Assembly: GCA_965198895.1 (NCBI GenBank) | Contig: OZ240676.1 | Coordinates: 930,001-994,000 of the forward strand | From: LMUY01 sp965198895 | GTDB taxonomy: Bacteria > Pseudomonadota > Alphaproteobacteria > Acetobacterales > Acetobacteraceae | Length of the DNA stretch: 64,000 nucleotides | Reading direction: 5' to 3' | Shown here: piece by piece, positions 8,001 to 17,600 of the stretch | How positions within the stretch are numbered: the stretch's first letter is position 1 | How the letters are laid out: every line of letters begins with the position of its first letter | Notes under the pieces: model-generated | Databases searched by the model: none | Told to the model about the DNA's origin: nothing | Seen by the model: the letters and a program-made list of their open reading frames with translations, nothing else | Program-made: the position numbers and the translations under genes

Positions 8001-9413
8001 TCAGCCCTCCACGAAAACGCAGCGTGGCGGCGCATGGGCGCGATCGACCAGCGCGGTAAAGGTGCGGATGGTTTGCCGCTGGCCCGACCGCACGCCCCCG
8101 CCCCCTGCCGGACCGTTCACGTACAGCGCTTCCACCTCCGTGATCACCAGTTCGGCCGCCGCCCGGTCCGGCACCCGCGCCGCCACGCGCAACCGGATGT
8201 CGCGCATCGCCGCGTGCGAGGCTGGGTGCGGCCAGAGGCTGTCGACCCCGATCAGGTCGTAGCGGCGGGGACACGAGGCGATGGGGCTGCGGCCGAACCG
8301 CGCCTCCAGCACGGTGCGGGCGAGTTTGGCGCGGGCGGGCGCGTTTATGCCCGCATAGGAGATTTCGGCCTCCACCAAAACGCCGCTATCGATTCCCACC
8401 AGGACCTTCAGCGTTGGTGGGGGCGGATGGCCTCGCATGCCCCACAAGCGCACCGTGTCAGTGCCAGTCTCCTCCAGCTCGAGCCCGGTAATGTCCAGCA
8501 CGACGTCGGGCGTGATGTAGGCTGCCGGGTCGTGCATCTCGTACAGGATCTGCTCGGTCACTGTGTGCCGATCGACCAAGCCGCCTGTGCCGGGTGTCTT
8601 CGTCAACGTAATCACCAGGTCGGGTGAGACCTCCGCGATTGGGAAGCCGATATCATCCAGTCCGGGCACGTCCTTCATTCCGGGCTCGGCAAAGTAGCCG
8701 CCGGTTGCCTGGCCGCCGCATTCCAGCAGATGCCCCGCCAACACGCCACACGCCAGTGCATCGTGCTGGCCGGCCGTCCACTGGAACGTTGCCATCAGCG
8801 GCCCCAGTGCCAACGCCGAGTCCGTCACACGTCCGGTGACGATGACCTCGGCCCCGGCGGCATAGGCCTCGGCGATCGCCGCCGCGCCAAGGTATGCATT
8901 GGCGGCCAGGATCGGCTTACCGAGGGCAGACAGGACCTCACCGTTCTCGAGCAGCAGCGGATCGATGCCGGGAAGGCTGCCCGACATATCGTCTCCGGTC
9001 ACGGCTGCGACACGCAACGAGCCCAAGCCGGCCTCGCGCGCGACCGTCTGCACCATGGCAGCCGTTTCCATGGGAGCGACACCGCCGCAATTCGAAACCA
9101 GCACCGTGCCATGCCGGCGGCAAACCGGCAGCAAATGGCGCAGGCGCTCGGGCAAGGCTGGAAAGTAGGCTGGTCCGCCGGCCTGATGTGCAACGTGAAG
9201 CATGGTGAGCGTTCGCTCGGCCAGAGTGTCCAGCATGAGCACGTCGATCTCACCGCGCTCGACAAGCGCGATCGCTGCATCCAGCCGATCGTTGAAGAAC
9301 GCCGCGCCTCCGCCAACGCGGAGTCGGTTCGGCCGCTTGGTCACCCTGGCAATCCTCACAACCGGACTCGACTGCCGGATTGGAACAAATGCTAGAAGCG
9401 GCGAACTCAGCAT
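8001..9413 (-). CDS. AtuA family protein (acyclic terpene utilization, DUF1446)
   Basis: A 470-residue protein of the AtuA/DUF1446 family. Visible family features are the early RVGGGAAFFNDRLDAAI, GTVLVSNCGGVAPMETA, the stretch ILAANAYLGAAAIAEAYAAG and GADVIVTGRVTDSALALG-like sequence (AEVIVTGRVTDSALALGPL). The first 20 or so residues before VTKRPNRLRVGGG are unlike the family and a GTG start there is possible. It heads the operon with the small AtuA-like gene and two LivK-like binding proteins. The likely role is catabolism of a terpenoid or branched acyl compound; in other bacteria the same family sits beside acyl-CoA carboxylases, which are absent here. Confidence 0.88.
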   Translation of the reverse strand: MLSSPLLAFVPIRQSSPVVRIARVTKRPNRLRVGGGAAFFNDRLDAAIALVERGEIDVLMLDTLAERTLTMLHVAHQAGGPAYFPALPERLRHLLPVCRRHGTVLVSNCGGVAPMETAAMVQTVAREAGLGSLRVAAVTGDDMSGSLPGIDPLLLENGEVLSALGKPILAANAYLGAAAIAEAYAAGAEVIVTGRVTDSALALGPLMATFQWTAGQHDALACGVLAGHLLECGGQATGGYFAEPGMKDVPGLDDIGFPIAEVSPDLVITLTKTPGTGGLVDRHTVTEQILYEMHDPAAYITPDVVLDITGLELEETGTDTVRLWGMRGHPPPPTLKVLVGIDSGVLVEAEISYAGINAPARAKLARTVLEARFGRSPIASCPRRYDLIGVDSLWPHPASHAAMRDIRLRVAARVPDRAAAELVITEVEALYVNGPAGGGGVRSGQRQTIRTFTALVDRAHAPPRCVFVEG

Positions 9414-9684
9414 GTCAATGCAATCTGGCGGAGTACTGGCGGCCGTGGGTGACCGATTGGAGGAAGCCCGTGGCCAGGGCGCAAAGGAAGCTCGGGATAT
9501 CTATTTGCCGATTGCGATCTACCATGGCGCAGACGATGCAAGCGAAGCTTGGTCCATCGCGCGGGAGCGCAGCCGTCAATGATGCAGCCGGAGTTTACAA
9601 CAGCGTGATGCACGACCTCATGGCTGTGACGGCAACGCCAGCAGAAGATGAGCGCGAGTGGGGATCGAAGCCTTCGGTGCAACA

Positions 9685-10623
9685 ATGACGCTGCGTCTCT
9701 CGCACATCGGAAGCTTCTTCGCCGGGGGCCGCCGGGTCAGAGTGGAAGGCGAGCCACTCCGACAGGTCCGGTTCTCGGCGCAGGCTGGGATCGAGCATGA
9801 CCCGAACGGCACGTTCCACATCGAGCAAGCTTATGTCCAGAGCTTCGTGCCAGAGGATTCGCGGTCGCGCCCCGCGTTGGTTCTTTTGCACGGCGGTTGC
9901 CTTACCGGGGCGATGTGGGAGACGACATCGGACGGGCGGCCGGGTTGGCTCGAGCTTTTCCTGCGCGCCGGATTTCCCGTGCACGTGGTCGATGGGGTCG
10001 AGCGGGGGCGCGCCGGATGGTGCTCACTGCCGGGCATATGGCCGGAGGCCCCGGTTGTCCGAAGCGCGGAAGAGATGTGGTCGTTGTACCGGCTCGGGGC
10101 GTCGGGAAGCACCGTGCCGTTCCCAGGGCAACGTTTCCCGGTGGAAACCATCTCGACGCTGCTGATGCAGCATGTGCCGCGCTGGTTCTCGACCATTCCG
10201 GCGGCGGCCGGAGCGCTGGTCGCCGTGCTGGAGCGGGTCGGGCCGGCCGTCGTGGTTTCGCACAGCAACGGTGGATCGATCGCACTCGAGGCGGCATGGC
10301 GGCGTCCCGACCTGATTGCCGGCCTGGTATGCGTCGAGCCCTCTGGTTTTCCGGACCGGCCGCCTCCGCCACTGGCTGCCGTTCAGAGCTTGATCGTGCT
10401 CGGCGACTTCCTTGACGCAACGCCGCTATGGCAAGATCTGTCGAAGGCGATGGATCGGCTGACTGAACTCCTGACCCATGCCGGAGCGGACGTGGAGCTT
10501 TGGCGATTGCCGGAACGCGGCGTGTTCGGGAATAGCCACATGCTGATGATGGACGACAACAGCGCCGAGATCGCTGCCGACATCATCGGCTGGCTGGCGG
10601 CGCGATTCCCGGTCAGCGGATAG
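9685..10623 (+). CDS. Alpha/beta-fold hydrolase (esterase-like)
   Basis: A 312-residue alpha/beta hydrolase from ATG 9685 (an in-frame GTG at 9658 would add nine residues; neither has a strong ribosome-binding site). The oxyanion region PALVLLHGGCLTGAMWE, the nucleophile elbow VVSHSNGGSIALEAA (Ser in SNGGS) and a late His in GNSHMLMMD are all present, so the catalytic triad looks intact. No signal peptide is seen, unlike many relatives. The family includes esterases acting on bulky esters; no substrate can be named. It is transcribed away from the AtuA operon and is convergent with the large Hint repeat gene. Confidence 0.85.
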   Translation: MTLRLSHIGSFFAGGRRVRVEGEPLRQVRFSAQAGIEHDPNGTFHIEQAYVQSFVPEDSRSRPALVLLHGGCLTGAMWETTSDGRPGWLELFLRAGFPVHVVDGVERGRAGWCSLPGIWPEAPVVRSAEEMWSLYRLGASGSTVPFPGQRFPVETISTLLMQHVPRWFSTIPAAAGALVAVLERVGPAVVVSHSNGGSIALEAAWRRPDLIAGLVCVEPSGFPDRPPPPLAAVQSLIVLGDFLDATPLWQDLSKAMDRLTELLTHAGADVELWRLPERGVFGNSHMLMMDDNSAEIAADIIGWLAARFPVSG

Positions 10624-10846
10624 CCAGGGTGGTCCACCACGTAGGTAGGGCAACATCATGGAGGGGCACGGAGCCCCCCCAAGTCGTGCCGGGCGATGTA
10701 AATTTTGCCGTTGCGCATCCCCGGTTTGGGGTGCGCGCCCAACCGAGTGGCTGGGGTATATCCGCGTTATCCCCTACCATCTCCGTGGGGCGGGTCCAGA
10801 CGCCGAAAATCTGGAAAACTGGCGCGAGTGGGATCTCGGTGGCCAG

Positions 10847-13800
10847 CTACGCCGCTCGCGCCGTCTGCTCAGCCACTGCCGCCAGCCGCCGCCGGATGGC
10901 TTCCAACTGGTAGCCGTCCGTCACGCGAGGAGCGCAGAACGGACGGGGCTCAGGCGCCTCCGGATAGAGCGTTTTGAACTCCGAAGCATTGTGGAACATC
11001 CCGCGGCTGTCGTCGTCCAGGAAGCTCTCGGAGGGGGCTCCCTCGGCCAGGAGTACGTCGTGCGTGTCGAGCTCGACATGGACGTAGTCGACCCGGTCCA
11101 GTCCTCGCTCCTCGCTGATGGTCGTGCCGTTCACCAGGCAGCGCGCCGGGATCAACAGGCCGTCTAGGACCATGGCATGCTGGGGCGACACCAACAGGTC
11201 CCGCCGAGGCAGGCCGTGGCCCAGCGAACCAGACCGAAAGCGGATCGGCTGGACCGCCGGGTTGGCGGCGAGGAAGCGCCCGGCGTAGCTGCGCTTGCCG
11301 ATCCAACGCACGGCACGATGGGCGCCGAACGCCGTCAGAACGAGATCGCCGATGGCGAGCATCTCGACGGGTCGAGCACCGATGGGAGTGGCAATCAGCG
11401 TCCCGTGACCGTAGCAGGCGATCGCGGTGAGCTCTGCTGCACCGTAGTCACTGGGCCCGACCGCCAAATCGAGTGCCGACGCATTGACGATATCGACTTG
11501 CACGCTGCCAGCCGACGTCGTCACGGTCACCTGGTCGCCAGTGGTGCTGACAGTCGTGCCACCGCTGACAAACTCGAGGTTATCCAGGATGATCGCGTCG
11601 CCTGCGGCAAAACCGGAGATCGGTGCTGTGATGGTGTTTTCGTCGTCATAGATCTCACCGGCCGTCCCAGTCACGAAGTTGGCGCCGGCGCTGCCAAGCA
11701 CCGCATCGACTTCAAGCTGCCCGCCGGCGATCTGCACACCGTCCAGCGAGCCACCGAAAAAATCGACGAACCCGCCGGAGGAGATCGTCACGACACTGTT
11801 GGCGCCGCCGAACAGCTCGAGATAACCCGCGCTGGTGACCAGCGTGTCCGTCGTTGTACCCCCGGAATACACTTGCACGGTTGCGTTATCGGTGATGCCG
11901 CTGACCAGCCCGCCTGAGTAGACGAAGACGCTGCCGGACGTCACTGACCCGCCGATCGCCACGCCGTTTGATAGGACGTATTCCGTAGCATTGCCGCTGA
12001 CCGCAATCCCGCTGGCGACCAGGCCATAGAACGTCGCCCCCGAGGATCCCGCGACGACGATGCCAGCCGAGGTAACCACCCCGCCGGCCGACATCGCGCC
12101 AGTGTCGGTCGCGCCGGGCAACACGACCACGACCCCTCCGGACGCGACGGCGTCGCCGCTCGCCGTGGCTCCTGAGTTCACCAGTTCGAACCCGCCACTC
12201 TGGATGACGCCGGCGCCGGCGCTACCTGCGTTCACGGACAAACGCCCACCCGCCTGCACGATGCTTCCGCTCGCGACGGCGCTGGTGAACACGAACTCGG
12301 TCGCTCCACTCTGGACGGCGAGGCCGTTGGTGGAGCCGCCATAGAGATAGGCTTCGGCGCCGCTGGCGAGGCTGCCACCCGAAACCGTACCGGCCGAGGC
12401 GACTTCCAGCACCCCAGAGACGGTCGCGCCCATCACCGTCCCACTGACGCCGACATCGAGGAACCCGTTGCTGGCGACGACAGTTCCGCTCGCCACCCCG
12501 CGGTTGAGAACGTATTGCTCGGCGCCGGATCCCACGGAGGTGTCGTATGCGATACCGCTGAATTGGACGTATTCGATGCCGCTGACGACGTAGGTGTCGT
12601 AGCCGGATCCATAGATCAACTGGTCGCGGCCGCCGTCGATCACGGTGCCAGACATCGACCCGGCATAGACATCGGCCTCGCCACCGACCACGTGCACGCC
12701 GCTCGCCGTGCCGCCATTCAGCTGGATGCTGCCCCCGGCGCTGACGATCGTGCCAAACGCCTCGGCGCCCGAAGACACGTACTGACCGCCGCTGCTCACC
12801 ACCGTCGTGCCGAAGGCGGTACTACCGGATCGCAAGGTTTCGCCGAAATTGTACCCGCTGACGTAAGTCCCGGACGTGGTGCCGTAGTCAATGAGAGTGC
12901 CGCTCGTGCCGACGATCGTGCCGGTGGCAATGCCATTGCTCAGCACGTACTCCGTGGCGCCGCTGCCAAGCGAGATGTTGCTGACCGTGGGAGCGTAGAA
13001 CCCGCCCTCCGGGGTCACCACGACCACGCCGGTGGAGACGAGAGCGCCGCCATCGAAGATCGTTCCCGTGGCACTGGTGCCGGGCAGCACGACGAGGGTG
13101 CCGCCGCTCAGCAGCTCGGTGCCGCTCGCGGTTCCAGCCGATAGCAGGAGCACCAGGCCGCCACTATCGACCAGGTCGCCAGCCGCGATGGACGAAGCGG
13201 AGATCACCTCCTGCAGACCGCCAGACGCGATTTCGGTGCCCTGAACCGTCGCGTAGGGACCGACTTCCTGGATGCCGCCACCGGACACGATCGTGCCGTT
13301 GGCGCTGCCGCTGAAATTGACCGATTGCAAGCCGCCACTGCTGACCACCGTGCCGAGCGCCGTGGCACTGGCGGTGCTGACGACCTCTGTGCCGCCGCGG
13401 AGGATGGTGCCGTTGACCGTCCCCTGGTCCACGACCTGCGTGCCACCCGACTGCACGAGTGTTCCCGTCGCCGACCCGGCGCTGACGACGACGCTGCCGC
13501 CGCTGCCAACCACGGCCCCGGTCACGCTGCCGCCATTCAGCGCGTACAGGGTATCGCCCGAGCCGACCGAGACGGCATTGGCGCTGGTGCCATACGCAAC
13601 AGGCGGCGCCATGGCGTTTTCGAGCACGATCCCGGCGGTGACGACTTGGCCGCCGGCCGCCACCATCTGACCAGACGTGTAGCCTTGCGGCAGGACAACC
13701 AGCAGGGCGCCGCTGTTGACGTCGATGCCCGCGGCATAGGCATAGGCGTCGACGACGGCGCCGGCTCCGCTTTCCAGCACCGTGTTGCTTGCCGTCCCGT

Positions 13801-14161
13801 AGGATTGCACCAGCTCCACCCCGCCGCTGAGGATCGTCGTGCCGACCGTGGTCCCCTCGCCCGTTGTCTGGGTGCCACCGCCCATCACGAGGGCGTTTAC
13901 GGCCGAGGCGTACTCACCCACTCGCTCGACACCGCCGGCACTGATCACCGTGCTGGTGCTCAAACTGCCCTCCTGCAGGAGCTGTTGGCCGCCACTTTGG
14001 ATGATCGTACCGGACGCGACACCGCCGCTGATGGTCTCGAAGGCGCCGGATGTCACGACCGTTGAGATCGTTGTGCCGCCGTAGAGGACCGTGACCGTAT
14101 CCCCGGCGGCCAGGGTAACACCTCTGAGGGTCTGTCCAGAACTCACGATATAGGCGGTCAT
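10847..14161 (-). CDS. Large AIDA-type repeat protein with C-terminal Hint domain
   Basis: A 1104-residue protein. Residues about 1-860 are tandem, degenerate repeats of roughly 19 residues of the AIDA/autotransporter passenger type (for example GTVVSSGGLQSVNFSGSAN then GTIVSGGGIQEVGPYATV), which fold as a beta-helix in adhesins. No outer-membrane beta-barrel follows. Instead, residues 916-1104 are a Hint_2-type domain: Cys916 in CYGHGTLIATP, GDLVLTAFG, VRWIGKRSY, VSPQHAMVLDGLLIPA and HDVLLAEGAPSESF, closing with FHNA. Such domains can cut the chain before the first Cys. No classical signal peptide is visible. A GGAG at a good distance precedes ATG 14161. Likely a surface or secreted structural protein; the type II system in the window could export it (inference). 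Confidence 0.88.
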   Translation of the reverse strand: MTAYIVSSGQTLRGVTLAAGDTVTVLYGGTTISTVVTSGAFETISGGVASGTIIQSGGQQLLQEGSLSTSTVISAGGVERVGEYASAVNALVMGGGTQTTGEGTTVGTTILSGGVELVQSYGTASNTVLESGAGAVVDAYAYAAGIDVNSGALLVVLPQGYTSGQMVAAGGQVVTAGIVLENAMAPPVAYGTSANAVSVGSGDTLYALNGGSVTGAVVGSGGSVVVSAGSATGTLVQSGGTQVVDQGTVNGTILRGGTEVVSTASATALGTVVSSGGLQSVNFSGSANGTIVSGGGIQEVGPYATVQGTEIASGGLQEVISASSIAAGDLVDSGGLVLLLSAGTASGTELLSGGTLVVLPGTSATGTIFDGGALVSTGVVVVTPEGGFYAPTVSNISLGSGATEYVLSNGIATGTIVGTSGTLIDYGTTSGTYVSGYNFGETLRSGSTAFGTTVVSSGGQYVSSGAEAFGTIVSAGGSIQLNGGTASGVHVVGGEADVYAGSMSGTVIDGGRDQLIYGSGYDTYVVSGIEYVQFSGIAYDTSVGSGAEQYVLNRGVASGTVVASNGFLDVGVSGTVMGATVSGVLEVASAGTVSGGSLASGAEAYLYGGSTNGLAVQSGATEFVFTSAVASGSIVQAGGRLSVNAGSAGAGVIQSGGFELVNSGATASGDAVASGGVVVVLPGATDTGAMSAGGVVTSAGIVVAGSSGATFYGLVASGIAVSGNATEYVLSNGVAIGGSVTSGSVFVYSGGLVSGITDNATVQVYSGGTTTDTLVTSAGYLELFGGANSVVTISSGGFVDFFGGSLDGVQIAGGQLEVDAVLGSAGANFVTGTAGEIYDDENTITAPISGFAAGDAIILDNLEFVSGGTTVSTTGDQVTVTTSAGSVQVDIVNASALDLAVGPSDYGAAELTAIACYGHGTLIATPIGARPVEMLAIGDLVLTAFGAHRAVRWIGKRSYAGRFLAANPAVQPIRFRSGSLGHGLPRRDLLVSPQHAMVLDGLLIPARCLVNGTTISEERGLDRVDYVHVELDTHDVLLAEGAPSESFLDDDSRGMFHNASEFKTLYPEAPEPRPFCAPRVTDGYQLEAIRRRLAAVAEQTARAA

Positions 14162-14589
14162 GTCACGCTCCAGCGAAACGGCCTCTTGGAAGAGGGCAGG
14201 GATAACGGTTAACAGGGGCCGTTTCGCCCGGCGTCATCCATTTGCATGACGTCGCGGGAATTGCTGAGCGTCCTGGTCAGCGGGCTTGCCTTGCGAACAG
14301 GGGCTCCCCACCCGCCAAAGTGGGCCCAGGGGCTCAAAGCTCATCGTCCGATCCAACCAGTCGCTGAACAATCAGTTAGCGAGACAGACCCGGGGCCGGA
14401 CTGCGACTGTACGTTGGGTATAGAAGTGGGTGTGTAGTTGCGGTGGCTGCGGAGGGCCCACCGACGCACGTGGCGGCCAGCGAGGCTCACGTCGCGGTTG
14501 GCGATCTGGCCTCACATTCGCCGCCCTCGCCAGAATTGCATGGCCACCGCCTACCTGGCATGGTAGTTTCGGCATCTGCGGCCAGCGAA

Positions 14590-14703
14590 GCGACGACACC
14601 CCTTTACGGCCGGCCCCGCGACGGCTACGGGCGCAAGATGGCCCTCGCCGTGTCCACCGTCGTGCACCTGATCGGCACGGTTGCCGCTTTGGTCCGGCAG
14701 TCC
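14590..14703 (+). pseudogene. Remnant of an MFS drug-efflux transporter
   Basis: In one plus frame the DNA reads ATTPLYGRPRDGYGRKMALA and continues STVVHLIGTVAALVRQS, closely like helix 2, the loop motif A and helix 3 of DHA2-type (EmrB-like) transporters. Just upstream, another frame reads MATAYLAW before a stop, which matches the preceding helix of the same family and implies a frameshift. Nothing else of the about 480-residue transporter is left. The rest of 14162-14803, between the Hint gene and icd, shows no gene that I can support; it must also hold the promoters of both divergent genes. Confidence 0.6.
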
Positions 14704-14803
14704 CGGGCGATTGCCCTTCCGACACGCCGGTGCGAGACAGGCAGCCAACAATCATCGATCGTTCAACCCAGCCGAGCCCCACTCGGCGCACAGAGGTGCA
14801 AGC

Positions 14804-17026
14804 ATGTCAGATCTCGAAATCGTGTGGACGCAGGTCGACGAAGCGCCAGGGCTTGCGACATTCTCCCTCTTGCCGATCGTCGAAGCGTTCGTCGGCGTGG
14901 CCGGCGTGGCGATAAAGCTCAAGGACATTTCGCTGACCGGCCGCATCATCGCCAATTTCCCCGAGAAACTGACGGAAAACCAGCGGATCAGCGACGAGCT
15001 TGCCGAGCTCGGCAAGCTCACGATGCAACCCGAGGCCAACATCATCAAGCTGCCCAACATCTCGGCCTCGATCCCCCAGCTCAAGGGCGCGATCAAGGAA
15101 CTGCAGGCCAAGGGCTATGACGTGCCGGACTATCCGGACAGTGACGCGACCCCGGCGGACAAGGACATCCGCGCCCGCTACGGCCGCGTCCTCGGCAGCG
15201 CTGTCAACCCCGTGCTGCGGGAAGGCAATTCCGATCGCCGCGCCGCCGGCGCCGTCAAGCAGTATGCCCGCAACAACCCGCACAAGATGGGCGCCTGGAG
15301 TGCCGACTCCAAGACGCATGTGGCATACATGCCGGGTCAGGACTTTTACGGCTCGGAGGTCGCGACCACCGTCCCGTCGGCAACCAGTGCCCGCATCGAG
15401 CTGGTCGCTTCCGGCGGCGCCGTCACGGTGCTGAAGGCGAAGACGGCGCTTCGGGCGGGCGAGATTATCGATGCGTCGGCGATGAGCCGCAAAGCGTTGC
15501 GCACCTTCCTCGCCGAGCAGATCGACGCCGCGAAGAAAGAAGACGTGCTGTTCTCGCTGCACGTGAAGACGACCATGATGAAGATCTCCGATCCAATCAT
15601 CTTCGGTCACGCGGTGTCCGTGTACTTCGCCGATGTGTTCGAAAAGCACGCCGCCACGCTGGCGCGGCTGGGCGTCGATCCCGACAACGGCGTCGCCGAC
15701 ATGCTGACGCGGATCGAAGCTTTGCCGGACGCCGAAAAGGCGGCCATCAAGGCCGATATCGCCGCCGTCTACGCGAAGCGCCCGGCCCTCGCCATGGTCA
15801 ACTCCGACCGGGGCATCACAAACCTGCACGTGCCGAGCGATGTGATCATCGATGCGTCGATGCCAGCGATGATCCGCGAATCAGGCCGCATGTGGGGGCC
15901 GGATGGCAAGCTGCACGACGTTCTCGCCGCGATTCCGGATCGCAGCTATGCCCGGCTGTACCAGACCGTCATCGAGGACTGCAAGGCGCACGGTGCGTTC
16001 GACCCGAAAACGATGGGCTCGGTACCGAACGTGGGCCTGATGGCGCAGCAGGCCGAGGAATACGGCTCGCACGACAAGACGTTTGAAATTCCCGCTGACG
16101 GCACGGTTCGCGTTGTGGCCGAGGACGGCACGGTGCTGCTGTCCCTGCCGGTTGAGACCGGCGACATCTTCCGTATGTGCCAGGTGAAGGACGAGCCGAT
16201 CCAGGATTGGGTGAAGCTTGGGGTACGCCGCGCGCGGCTCAGCAACACCCCGGCGGTGTTCTGGCTCGACGCCAATCGTGCGCACGATGCCCAGGTCATC
16301 GCGAAGGTCGAGAAATACCTGAAGGAGCAGGACACCGCGGGGCTCGACATTCGAATTCTGCCGTCGGTCGAGGCGATGAAATTTTCGTTGGCACGTATTC
16401 GCGAGGGGAAGGATACGATCTCCGTCACCGGCAACGTGCTGCGCGACTACCTCACGGATCTATTCCCGATCATGGAGCTCGGCACCTCGGCCAAGATGCT
16501 GTCGATCGTCCCTCTGCTGTCGGGTGGCGGATTGTTCGAGACAGGCGCTGGCGGTTCCGCGCCTAAGCACGTCGAACAATTCCAGCATGAGGGCTACCTC
16601 CGATGGGATTCGCTCGGCGAGTTCCTGGCCCTGGGTGCGTCGCTCGAACATCTGGCGCAAACCCATAAGAACGCCGACGTTCAGGTGCTTGCCGAGACGC
16701 TTGATGAGGCCAATGGCAAGATCCTTGAATACAACCGCTCACCCGCGCGCAAGGTCGGCGAACTCGACAATCGAGGCACCCATTTCTACCTGGCGCTCTA
16801 TTGGGCACAGGCGCTGGCTGCGCGAGACAACAGCACGGCGATGGCAGCCCGCTTCAGGCCCTTGGCCGAGACGCTCGCGGCCCAGGAGGCCAAGATCAAT
16901 GCCGAACTAATCGCCGCGCAAGGCAAGCCGGCGGACACGGGAGGTTATTACTTGCCCGATGCGACGAAGACCTCGGCAGCGATGCGGCCGAGTGAGACCC
17001 TGAACGCCGCGCTCGCGGCGCTCTAA
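14804..17026 (+). CDS. icd: Monomeric NADP-dependent isocitrate dehydrogenase
   Basis: A 740-residue protein, the normal length of monomeric (IDH-II) isocitrate dehydrogenase, which makes 2-oxoglutarate, CO2 and NADPH in the TCA cycle. Family landmarks are LPNISASIPQLKGAIKELQ near residue 85, GSAVNPVLREGNSDRRA (substrate-binding region), NNPHKMGAWSADSKTHV, DVLFSLHVKTTMMKISDP and FETGAGGSAPKHVEQF. The start at ATG 14804 (MSDLEIVWTQVDEAPG) is chosen over an upstream in-frame ATG because it has an AGAGG ribosome-binding site and fits the family N-terminus. It stands alone between remnants and is not in an operon. Confidence 0.97.
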   Translation: MSDLEIVWTQVDEAPGLATFSLLPIVEAFVGVAGVAIKLKDISLTGRIIANFPEKLTENQRISDELAELGKLTMQPEANIIKLPNISASIPQLKGAIKELQAKGYDVPDYPDSDATPADKDIRARYGRVLGSAVNPVLREGNSDRRAAGAVKQYARNNPHKMGAWSADSKTHVAYMPGQDFYGSEVATTVPSATSARIELVASGGAVTVLKAKTALRAGEIIDASAMSRKALRTFLAEQIDAAKKEDVLFSLHVKTTMMKISDPIIFGHAVSVYFADVFEKHAATLARLGVDPDNGVADMLTRIEALPDAEKAAIKADIAAVYAKRPALAMVNSDRGITNLHVPSDVIIDASMPAMIRESGRMWGPDGKLHDVLAAIPDRSYARLYQTVIEDCKAHGAFDPKTMGSVPNVGLMAQQAEEYGSHDKTFEIPADGTVRVVAEDGTVLLSLPVETGDIFRMCQVKDEPIQDWVKLGVRRARLSNTPAVFWLDANRAHDAQVIAKVEKYLKEQDTAGLDIRILPSVEAMKFSLARIREGKDTISVTGNVLRDYLTDLFPIMELGTSAKMLSIVPLLSGGGLFETGAGGSAPKHVEQFQHEGYLRWDSLGEFLALGASLEHLAQTHKNADVQVLAETLDEANGKILEYNRSPARKVGELDNRGTHFYLALYWAQALAARDNSTAMAARFRPLAETLAAQEAKINAELIAAQGKPADTGGYYLPDATKTSAAMRPSETLNAALAAL

Positions 17027-17160
17027 CGCGGCGTCGGACGGAGCGGCTTGTCCAGCGTCGACACGCGCACAAACACGGCGACACGTGGGTGTGACCCGGC
17101 GTGCTCGCAAAGCGGCGGCGCCATCCTGCCCACCCGGGCAACGGCACCGCCGCTTTCACT

Positions 17161-17195
17161 TCGTGACGTCAAGCTGCGTTCTGACCCAGTTTCGA
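17161..17195. repeat. Copy 1 of a 35-bp repeat shared with a LysR gene 3' end
   Basis: These 35 bases recur at 61654-61688 with a single mismatch. On the minus strand the stretch encodes RNWVRTQLDVTK followed by a stop, matching the C-terminus RNWVRTQLDVTR of the LysR gene at 61643-62539. Here it has no gene attached and directly follows the decayed Hint remnant, so it is either a duplicated gene end or a fragment of a mobile element. Confidence 0.75.
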
Positions 17196-17196
17196 T

Positions 17197-17375
17197 GGTC
17201 GACATGTAATGTGCGGCAGGTGCGTACAGATACAGCGCCTCGAACTCGTGTGCGTTGTGGAACACGGCCCGGCTGTCATCGTCCAAAGAGCTTCCGGACG
17301 GAGTCAGCCCACTCGACGCGGTCCCGGACGATGGTGCTGCCGTTCACAAGGCAGCGTGCGGATGGCTGCAGCACC
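17197..17375 (-). pseudogene. Decayed Hint-domain gene fragment
   Basis: Read on the minus strand, 17310-17375 gives PSARCLVNGSTIVRDRVEWA, matching PARCLVNGTTISEERGLDRV of the intact Hint domain, and 17197-17290 gives SLDDDSRAVFHNAHEFEALY, matching its last block. The two parts are in different frames and about 25 codons between them are missing, so it cannot make a protein. It is the fourth Hint sequence in the window. No repeat region or N-terminal Hint block is recognisable nearby. Confidence 0.75.
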
Positions 17376-17411
17376 GTCACCAAGCCCTAGTGGATGCTCA
17401 GGGCGGCATGA

Positions 17412-17600
17412 CTCGCGGCCGATCGCCCCCTGCTGGAGGACTGGTCCGAGCGCATCGTCCGCTACGCGAACGAGACACCCAGCCGAGTTCCGTTCTCCGA
17501 TCTCTATTTCGTCGAGAGCGGGCGCAAGATGGGCTTCCAAGCGCGCTCGGTTGTCGGCGGGTTCTGGGTTGCGACCTTGGCGGAGCGTTGGAAGGCCTGA
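17412..17600 (+). pseudogene. C-terminal remnant of a glutaminase-A-like (DUF4965/DUF1793) protein
   Basis: An open stretch of 62 codons after a stop at 17409, ending in TGA at 17598. It contains NETPSRVPFSDLYFVESGRK followed by MGFQARSVVGGFWVATLAER. This resembles the final segment of GtaA-type glutaminases (pattern RVPFSDWYDT..G...GFQARPVVGG). The parent proteins exceed 600 residues and no upstream part or start is present. The remainder of 17027-17641 shows no intact gene. Confidence 0.55.

Noticed and set aside
10713..10736. Hairpin between the hydrolase and the Hint gene as a terminator
   Set aside because: A 9-base stem with a G-T pair but no T run on either strand; too weak to call.
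10847..14161. Dense short repeats that might suggest a CRISPR or satellite array
   Set aside because: Repeat units are multiples of codons, degenerate in DNA and regular only in protein (GG-turn repeats); no constant-length spacers.
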